Of a stretch of 21,168 bases of DNA, positions 16,146 through 21,168 are shown piece by piece. The notes under the pieces are model-generated. The model saw only the letters and a list, made by a program, of their open reading frames with translations, made no database searches and had not been told where the DNA came from. Where the stretch lies: NCBI GenBank assembly GCA_023387635.1, contig JAEWHU010000376.1:1-21168 (forward strand), in the 5' to 3' direction. Every line of letters starts with the position of its first letter. Position 1 is the first letter of the stretch. Made by a program: the position numbers and the translations under genes. This DNA comes from Bacillota bacterium. GTDB taxonomy: Bacteria > Bacillota > Clostridia > Lachnospirales > Lachnospiraceae.

Positions 16146-18140
16146 ATGTATGTATTAATTATTATTGTAATTGGTGCGCTCTTGTTGGCCTATCTGTTGA
16201 TTTTTAAGATATTAGGTCTTAGGGTCATTAATTCTAATGAAGTGGCAGTGGTAGAGAAATGGTGGAGCTTTAAAGGTTCCCTAAAGGATTCTATTATTGC
16301 ATTAAATGGAGAAGCAGGCTATTCGCCTAATTTACTTCGTGGTGGAATTCACTTTAAGACTGCACTCATGTATAAAATACATAAATATCCCCTGATAACT
16401 GTACCTCAGGGACAGATTGCTTATTTGTTTGCAAGGGATGGAATGCCCCTTTCCCCCACACAAACTCTTGGTAAAATTGTTCCGGAGGCGAATAATTTTC
16501 AAAATGTAGCAGGTTTTTTAAAAAACGGTGGGCAAAGGGGACCCCAGAGAGGAATGTTAAGAGAAGGTACCTATGCTATAAATTTGGCGCAGTTTATTGT
16601 AATTACACCAAGTGATATTAAAACCATATTAAGTACTCCAAAGCAAGAGCACAGTGAGCTAGTTAGTATGCAAAAAACTCTATCTGACAGAAGTGCATTT
16701 ACTCCTGTGGTTATCATGGGCAACGGCAATGTGGCTAGTGATATTATGGGTATTGTTACGGTACACGATGGCACGCCTATTGAGCAGGGAGAAATCATTG
16801 CACCCAATGTGGGCGAAGCTCATGCTAGTTTTCAGGACCCAGAAAAATTTTTAGAGATTGGTGGTAGACGTGGTAAGCAAATTCAGGTATTAACAGATGG
16901 AACTTATTATATCAATCGTCTCTTTGCTACCGTAGAATTTCGGCCAAAAACAGTAGTACCTATCGGATTTGTTGGGGTTGTAGTATCCTTTTTTGGTAAG
17001 GAAGGTATTGATACCACCGGAGTAAATTACAAACACGGCGAGCTTGTTGAAGTCGGTTGTAAAGGAGTATTAGAAAAGCCCCTAATGCCAGGTAAATACG
17101 CATTTAATACAGATGCTGGAAAGGTTGTATTGGTTCCAACAACTAATATTATATTGAAGTGGAACAAAACTGAAACTGGTGATCATAAATACGATGAAAA
17201 TCTTACCGAGGTCGATATAATTACAAAGGATGCGTTTGAGCCATCTCTTCCTTTATCAGTTGTTATGCATATTGATTATAAGCAAGCTCCTTGGGTGATA
17301 CAGCGTTTTGGAGATATTGGAATGCTTGTTAATCAATCCCTTGATCCTTTGGTAAGTGCTTATTTTAAGGATGTAGCTCAGACAAAAACTTTGATTGAGT
17401 TGATTCAAGAACGTAGTGCAATTCGTGAGAGAGCTGTTCTTGAGATGAGAGAAAAATTTGAGAAATATAATCTACAACTAGAAGAAGTGTTAATTGGAAC
17501 ACCTAAGACTACAGCTGCAGATTCTCAAATCGAGAATATATTAATGCAATTACGTGAAAGACAAATTGCAGAGGAAAAAAAGGTTACATATCAAAAGCAG
17601 CAGTCAGCAGCAGAAAGTGAAAAATCACTTAGAGAAGCACAGGCCATTGCAGAGCAACAAAGTTTCCTTACTAAATCTAAAATACAGATTGAGATAGAAG
17701 GTAACAGCGGTGCAGCCCTTGCCAGTAAGGCAGAGCAAGAAGCTAATCAGATTATTGCACTTGCGAAAGCAAACGCGTCTAAGATTCGATTAGAAGGTGA
17801 AGCAGAGGCATCAAAAGAATCTAATATCGGTTTGGCAAAGGCACAGGCAATTGATGCACAAGTTAAGGCATATGGTGGAGCAAAATATAGGGTAATACAA
17901 GAAGTTACCGATAAGCTTTCTGATGCCATTAAGAATTCTAAAGTTGACATCGTTCCTAAGACCATCGTAAATATGGGAGGCAGTGAAGGTAGTGATGTTA
18001 GTGGACACAGCAGTACCGTTATGGATACTCTATTAAAGTTTATTACATTGGATAAGTTAGGTGTTTCATTACAACATAGTTCAGAACCTGTGGTAACGGC
18101 TGAAGTTATTGAAGCTGCAACAGATTTAAGTAAGGCATGA
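16146..18140 (+). CDS. Flotillin-like SPFH-domain membrane protein
   Basis: The 664-residue protein starts with a membrane segment (about 2-24). Beta-rich repeats follow: NGGQRGPQRGMLREGTYAIN (about 127-146) is echoed by GGRRGKQIQVLTDGTYYIN (about 239-257), with a third weaker copy at LEKPLMPGKYAFN. An SPFH/Band 7 region and a long coiled coil rich in A, E, K and Q come next (about 450-600). Such scaffolds form oligomers in membrane microdomains. The ATG at 16146 is chosen because AGGGAGG lies 8 bases before it; the ATG at 16140 is too close to that site, and a start at 16041 lacks a ribosome site. A candidate -10 TATAAT lies at 16037-16042. The gene stands alone and ends at a terminator at 18227. 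No NfeD partner is seen nearby. Confidence 0.88.
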   Translation: MYVLIIIVIGALLLAYLLIFKILGLRVINSNEVAVVEKWWSFKGSLKDSIIALNGEAGYSPNLLRGGIHFKTALMYKIHKYPLITVPQGQIAYLFARDGMPLSPTQTLGKIVPEANNFQNVAGFLKNGGQRGPQRGMLREGTYAINLAQFIVITPSDIKTILSTPKQEHSELVSMQKTLSDRSAFTPVVIMGNGNVASDIMGIVTVHDGTPIEQGEIIAPNVGEAHASFQDPEKFLEIGGRRGKQIQVLTDGTYYINRLFATVEFRPKTVVPIGFVGVVVSFFGKEGIDTTGVNYKHGELVEVGCKGVLEKPLMPGKYAFNTDAGKVVLVPTTNIILKWNKTETGDHKYDENLTEVDIITKDAFEPSLPLSVVMHIDYKQAPWVIQRFGDIGMLVNQSLDPLVSAYFKDVAQTKTLIELIQERSAIRERAVLEMREKFEKYNLQLEEVLIGTPKTTAADSQIENILMQLRERQIAEEKKVTYQKQQSAAESEKSLREAQAIAEQQSFLTKSKIQIEIEGNSGAALASKAEQEANQIIALAKANASKIRLEGEAEASKESNIGLAKAQAIDAQVKAYGGAKYRVIQEVTDKLSDAIKNSKVDIVPKTIVNMGGSEGSDVSGHSSTVMDTLLKFITLDKLGVSLQHSSEPVVTAEVIEAATDLSKA

Positions 18141-18226
18141 AATAAAAACGGAACTGGATAAGCAAACGGATAAAAAACAATGAGTGGTTGGAAAGACTAT
18201 ATGAATATTATTTATCTATAATAAGT

Positions 18227-18276
18227 AAAAATCGCCACCATAAGCACAATGAGTGCTAATTTGATGGCGATTTTTT
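18227..18276 (+). terminator. Intrinsic terminator after the SPFH gene
   Basis: AAAAATCGCCA pairs with TGGCGATTTTT, and inside it AGCAC pairs with GTGCT, with small internal mismatches. A T-run follows on the plus strand. Confidence 0.85.
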
Positions 18277-18401
18277 ATATAAAATAAAAGACTATTGTTG
18301 TATCTAATTACTTAATATTTTGATGGATAATATTTACAAGAATAGTGCTATATAGTATTATTCTTTATAGTATTAGAAAAATTTAGATGGGGGTAATAAT
18401 A

Positions 18402-18992
18402 ATGAATAAGATTTCCATACCTTTAACAAATGATTTTTGTCCACAAACCTTATTTTTATATGGCACTTATAAGGAAGATGGCACTCCTAATTTTGGATTA
18501 TTCTGTTGGTTAAGCTATTATTGGGATACCGAAATGGGAATAATGGCATGTATTGGTGGTAACAAACTTACGAAAGACCGTATCAAGGCAACTGGAGTAT
18601 TTTCTGCGAATCTTGTAACGGAAGAACTATTACCGTTTGCAGATTATTTAGGAAATAAGAGTGGGTATACAAAGGATAAGATGGATGTTCATATTGATAC
18701 TGTTAAGGGTGATGTATTAAACGTTCCGATTCTTTCAAGTAGTCCTGTATCCTTTGAATTAGAAGTTTCAAATAGTATAGAGCTTAATGATGGAGAAGTT
18801 TTCTTATGTAAAGTTCGTAATGTTCTGGTTGATGAAAAACTATGTAATAAATCAGAAAGCGTAGAAAATCGAATTCAAAATATCGCACCTATTAGTACCA
18901 CTTGTAGGACTTATTTCTCTTGGAATGGCAAAAATCTTGGTGCATGGGGCGAACCGCAAGAGAAATTTAATACAGAAAAACAAGTAATTTAA
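18402..18992 (+). CDS. Flavin reductase-like FMN-binding protein
   Basis: The 196-residue product resembles flavin reductase-like split-barrel proteins. The early segment TLFLYGTYKEDGTPNFGLFCW, then MGIMACIGGNKLTKDRIKATGVFSANLV, matches the flavin-binding part of that family. A middle segment (SSSPVSFELEVSNSIELNDGEVFLCKVRNVLVD) forms the second half of the barrel. It probably binds FMN and uses NAD(P)H to reduce flavin or another small acceptor; the partner is not visible. The ATG at 18402 follows GGGGGT at 18388-18393 with good spacing and is preferred over an in-frame ATG at 18387. It appears monocistronic. A MerR-like promoter lies downstream, not upstream, so its control is unclear. Confidence 0.82.
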   Translation: MNKISIPLTNDFCPQTLFLYGTYKEDGTPNFGLFCWLSYYWDTEMGIMACIGGNKLTKDRIKATGVFSANLVTEELLPFADYLGNKSGYTKDKMDVHIDTVKGDVLNVPILSSSPVSFELEVSNSIELNDGEVFLCKVRNVLVDEKLCNKSESVENRIQNIAPISTTCRTYFSWNGKNLGAWGEPQEKFNTEKQVI

Positions 18993-19139
18993 AGATTTAT
19001 ATGGTAACATGTGAGATTTAGAATTTAAAGAATATCATCCCATTGGGAAACGAGTTCAGTAGAAAGTATAGTGCTAAAATTTCTTATTGTGACATTATCC
19101 TCCTATCATTTACTTTCTAATCTTTTTTAGGTATAACTA

Positions 19140-19169
19140 TTGACTTTGACGTCGCGTCATTGATACAAC
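19140..19169 (+). promoter_or_regulatory. MerR-like promoter with internal palindrome
   Basis: TTGACT (19140-19145) and TACAAC (19164-19169) are 18 bases apart. Between them lies the palindrome TGACG-TCG-CGTCA (19147-19159). An over-long spacer filled by a dyad is typical of promoters worked by MerR-family activators. No intact MerR gene is in the window. Confidence 0.45.
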
Positions 19170-19217
19170 TTTTCACCTCATTTCATATTTTTTATTTATA
19201 ATTGTGAAAATCTTTCT

Positions 19218-19280
19218 TTGTTAAGGGAGTATACATCTGGTCAGGCAATAGAATGGCCACAAATTTCAAATGTAGAATAA
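19218..19280 (+). pseudogene. Possible relic of a MerR-family N-terminus
   Basis: From TTG at 19218 the codons read LLREYTSGQAIEWPQISNVE, then a stop. This resembles the first helix-turn-helix of MerR proteins (a YT.GQ.A....IS.V pattern). It lies about 50 bases downstream of the MerR-like promoter, where the regulator gene would be expected. The similarity is short, so this is a tentative call. Confidence 0.3.
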
Positions 19281-19322
19281 ATTTATCTGGATTTGATTTC
19301 ATGTCTGTTTGGAGGAATACAC

Positions 19323-19388
19323 ATGGGAATGTTTTGTTCTTTCATTGACTCATTGTTAATCAATAAATATGAGAGTTATAGGAGATAG
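19323..19388 (+). CDS. Possible 21-residue peptide before the lipoprotein gene
   Basis: GGAGG stands 7 bases before an ATG at 19323. The frame begins MGMFCSFIDS, ends KYESYRR and stops at 19386-19388, three bases before the lipoprotein ATG. The ribosome site of the lipoprotein gene (AGGAGA, 19380-19385) lies in its last codons, so coupled translation is possible. It could be a leader or chance. Confidence 0.35.
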   Translation: MGMFCSFIDSLLINKYESYRR

Positions 19389-19391
19389 TAG

Positions 19392-20363
19392 ATGAGAAAA
19401 GTATGGTTTTTACTTATATTGATAATGGTTTTTTGCTGTTCATGTGATAAGCAAGAAAATGTTTCATTGCCTAGTACAGAGGGAGAAACACCAAAAAAAG
19501 AAGAAACAAAGACAGAGGAAGATGTACAGGACAAAAATCTCATACATGATGCTATAGTATCACAAAAAGAAATAGCGGCAAAAGATATGTATATTGATAA
19601 ACTTATTTTAAGAGTTTACTCTGATGGGAAACGAGTATTAACAAAAGAAGGTAATTTCTACTATTGGTATGAACTTGATGGAGAAGCCTATATTGAATCA
19701 GGAAAAATTGAAGAAAAAGATAAGAGGAAAGAATTTGTAGTCTTTTCCACTAATTATGATGAGTATAAAGAGAGAATCGTGAATGTATCTCTTTCCGAAA
19801 ATGCAAGTTTTTTAAGATTAGTAAATGCCATAGGAGATAGGGCAGTTATTCAAGCTCCTTTGGAAAATCAGGGTGGAAATAATAATTTTAAAATTGATCT
19901 GCTATCCGGAACTACAGTCCCTATAACCTACATTGACAGACTCAATTCAGATGAAAAAAGTATGAATTTGGGTGAAACTGTAATCCTATTACCAAATGAT
20001 ATAACACTATGCCACTTTTTTATATGGGGTGGGAACGCAGATGATAGTTCTTCTATATGGATACTCTTTGATAAAGAAGATAATGAAATTAAGCGCTTTT
20101 CAACAAGATATTTTGATGACATAGATAATATCTGTGTGGATGATGATGGGAAGTATGTATGCTTTACATATGGGCAAACAACTAGCCGTCCTCAGCTTCT
20201 TAGTATTGAAGAGGAAAGTATAACCCCTATATTTAGTGAAGATGATTATTTCGGTTTGGAAGCAGTATTGTCTATGAATTGGGTAAATAAAGATACTTTA
20301 GCTGTAGGCTATTGGAAAGATGATAATCGTATTATAAAATTTCAAAAAGTCTTATTTGAATAA
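19392..20363 (+). CDS. Putative lipoprotein of unknown function
   Basis: The 323-residue product has a short basic start, a hydrophobic core and a cysteine cluster FCCSC at about 15-19, where C19 after serine fits a lipobox. A polar, E/K/T-rich linker follows (about 20-50), as in many membrane-anchored lipoproteins. The rest (about 55-323) is beta-rich with scattered acidic residues and segments such as DDIDNICVDDDGKYVCFTYG and MNWVNKDTLAVGYW, reminiscent of beta-propeller-like repeats, though I cannot assign a family. It is probably on the outer face of the membrane. It starts three bases after a possible 21-residue leader frame and ends before a bidirectional terminator. Confidence 0.75.
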   Translation: MRKVWFLLILIMVFCCSCDKQENVSLPSTEGETPKKEETKTEEDVQDKNLIHDAIVSQKEIAAKDMYIDKLILRVYSDGKRVLTKEGNFYYWYELDGEAYIESGKIEEKDKRKEFVVFSTNYDEYKERIVNVSLSENASFLRLVNAIGDRAVIQAPLENQGGNNNFKIDLLSGTTVPITYIDRLNSDEKSMNLGETVILLPNDITLCHFFIWGGNADDSSSIWILFDKEDNEIKRFSTRYFDDIDNICVDDDGKYVCFTYGQTTSRPQLLSIEEESITPIFSEDDYFGLEAVLSMNWVNKDTLAVGYWKDDNRIIKFQKVLFE

Positions 20364-20693
20364 AAATCCATCATTTCTAGGGAGATAATATGTATTAGCA
20401 CTCCTAAAAGATTTATTAGCTAGTATTATAAAGTGTAACATATGGTTATAATTGGATCAATCTACATTGAAAAAAATTTGTTTATAAAGTTATGATTATG
20501 ATTCACACGCCTTCTTCACAAGTGGATTTAAAGAACAGATCTCTATATAATAAATAGTGTAGCTTACCAAATTAAATTTTAGTAAGCTACACTATTTTTA
20601 GTAGATTGTTTTAATATAATAATTTTGAGTATAATAATTTAGGTATTATTTCGTTCAGGCATTATATCGTTCAAGCATTATTGCATTCAAGAA
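20364..20693. other. 330-base intergenic region between convergent genes
   Basis: Apart from the terminator at 20552-20597 and the 16-bp tandem repeat at 20641-20704 I see nothing coding or RNA-like here; the sequence is very AT-rich. Confidence 0.6.
20552..20597. terminator. Bidirectional intrinsic terminator
   Basis: A perfect 16-bp stem (20552-20567 with 20582-20597; core AATAGTGTAGCTTAC) with a 14-base loop is followed by T residues on the plus strand and, by symmetry, on the minus strand. It lies between the lipoprotein gene and the convergent gene at 20694. Confidence 0.85.
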
Positions 20694-20704
20694 TTATTTC
20701 TTTT
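20641..20704. repeat. Four imperfect 16-bp tandem repeats
   Basis: Units start at 20641, 20657, 20673 and 20689, each of the form A(G/A)GNATTATNNCNTTC. The last unit is the most diverged and runs over the stop codon of the minus-strand gene at 20694, so the repeat forms part of the 3' end of that gene. Confidence 0.6.
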
Positions 20705-21168
20705 TCACAGGTATCCATATCTCACAGAAATAATCACAAGCATCCTGTGGGTATAATTCAAAGTCCGTATCATCTAGCATTTCATATTCTGAACTAGGTA
20801 AAAACTCATTAAATATCCTATCCCATACTTCTCCAATACAACTTGGGTCATCACCAATACATTTAAAGACTGCCCATAAGGTAGGTTTTACTTCCCATAG
20901 TCTATATCCTTCTGGAATGTCACCTCCATCGTATTCCATCCCAATTCCGTATTCAAAATAAGTGCTTTCTTTTGATACTGGAGCGCAAGCCCCATAGATA
21001 TCATGATTTTTTGTGTTCTTTTTTAGAATGTCAAATACGCCACTATTACCACATCGTTCCCAAAACTTAGGTATCTCATTGCTATTATTTGATGCTACTG
21101 CATTATCAAATGATTCTACAATTGCTAGCAGTGTAAAGCTCTCTCTTTTTTCAATTCTGTAATCCATA
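20694..21168 (-). CDS. GyrI-like effector-binding domain protein, N-terminus possibly outside window
   Basis: At least 157 residues of a GyrI-like/AraC effector-binding domain are visible: MDYRIEKRESFTLLAIVESF at the start, IPKFWERCGNSG and YGACAPV in the middle, then EGYRLWEVKPTLWAVFKCIG and EVWDRIFNEFLPSSEYEM, ending FCEIWIPVKKK. This domain binds small molecules, often drugs, and either stands alone or forms the C-terminal half of AraC-type regulators. The methionine at 21167 is next to the window edge, so it could be the true start or an internal residue of a longer regulator. The 3' end runs into the 16-bp tandem repeat. Confidence 0.8.
   Translation of the reverse strand, partial: MDYRIEKRESFTLLAIVESFDNAVASNNSNEIPKFWERCGNSGVFDILKKNTKNHDIYGACAPVSKESTYFEYGIGMEYDGGDIPEGYRLWEVKPTLWAVFKCIGDDPSCIGEVWDRIFNEFLPSSEYEMLDDTDFELYPQDACDYFCEIWIPVKKK

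Larger units (their letters stand above)
18993..19391. other. 400-base region with few coding signals
   Basis: This stretch holds a MerR-like promoter at 19140-19169, a possible eroded MerR start at 19218-19280, and a 21-residue frame at 19323-19388. I see no clear terminator for the flavin reductase gene and no RNA gene. Confidence 0.6.

Noticed and set aside
18181..18222. 13-codon frame starting ATGAGTGG after the SPFH gene
   Set aside because: Very short, with no clear ribosome site, and just before a terminator; likely chance.
1..21168. CRISPR arrays, rRNA, tRNA, intact transposase or phage genes
   Set aside because: Read for and not seen; no regular spaced repeats, no cloverleaf candidates and no transposase or integrase-like products.

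Overview
The window looks like chromosomal DNA of a low-GC Firmicute, most likely a clostridium of the Lachnospiraceae type. The AT-rich composition, strong AAGGAGG-type ribosome binding sites, ATG/TTG starts, a PyrR-controlled uracil permease and several Firmicute-style ABC exporter and two-component modules all point that way. This is a judgement from gene content; no database search was run.

Layout: (1) 1-4030 holds a glycoside hydrolase family 2 gene cut by the left edge, a 47-residue membrane peptide, a PhnP-like metallo-beta-lactamase-fold hydrolase and a GH38-related protein (DUF5054 type). A strong hairpin terminator at 4083-4118 closes this block. (2) 4149-6168 is a minus-strand split ABC exporter (ATPase plus FtsX/MacB-like permease). 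(3) 6256-8491 is a minus-strand pyrR-uraA operon with its own promoter, a candidate PyrR-binding leader and a terminator. (4) 8500-8700 is a gene graveyard: a permease fragment and a response-regulator fragment lie back to back, followed by a 19-bp hairpin. (5) 8701-9516 encodes a secreted Ig-like (Big_2) protein. (6) 9649-13467 is a minus-strand operon of a short leader peptide and two fused ATPase-permease ABC proteins, divergent from (7) an OmpR-type response regulator and a histidine kinase (13714-15544). (8) 15542-16145 holds a 174-bp hairpin element with GC-rich core and a complete 24-residue peptide gene. (9) 16146-18140 is a large flotillin/SPFH protein. (10) 18402-21168 holds a flavin-reductase-like protein, a gene-poor stretch with a MerR-like promoter, an unrecognised lipoprotein, and a GyrI-like effector-binding domain cut by the right edge.

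How the parts work together: the split ABC exporter (promoter near 6200) and the fused ABC pair (promoter near 13500) carry the same 20-bp box, TCTTAACACRGATTTTATAT, with one variable base. It sits exactly 9 bp upstream of the -10 in both promoters. The simplest reading is that the 13714-15544 two-component system controls both exporters as one regulon, probably an envelope-stress or antimicrobial-peptide response. The relic at 8541-8626 carries pieces of the same two gene types, so a third related module probably once stood there. The window therefore seems to record repeated duplication and decay of ABC/two-component modules.
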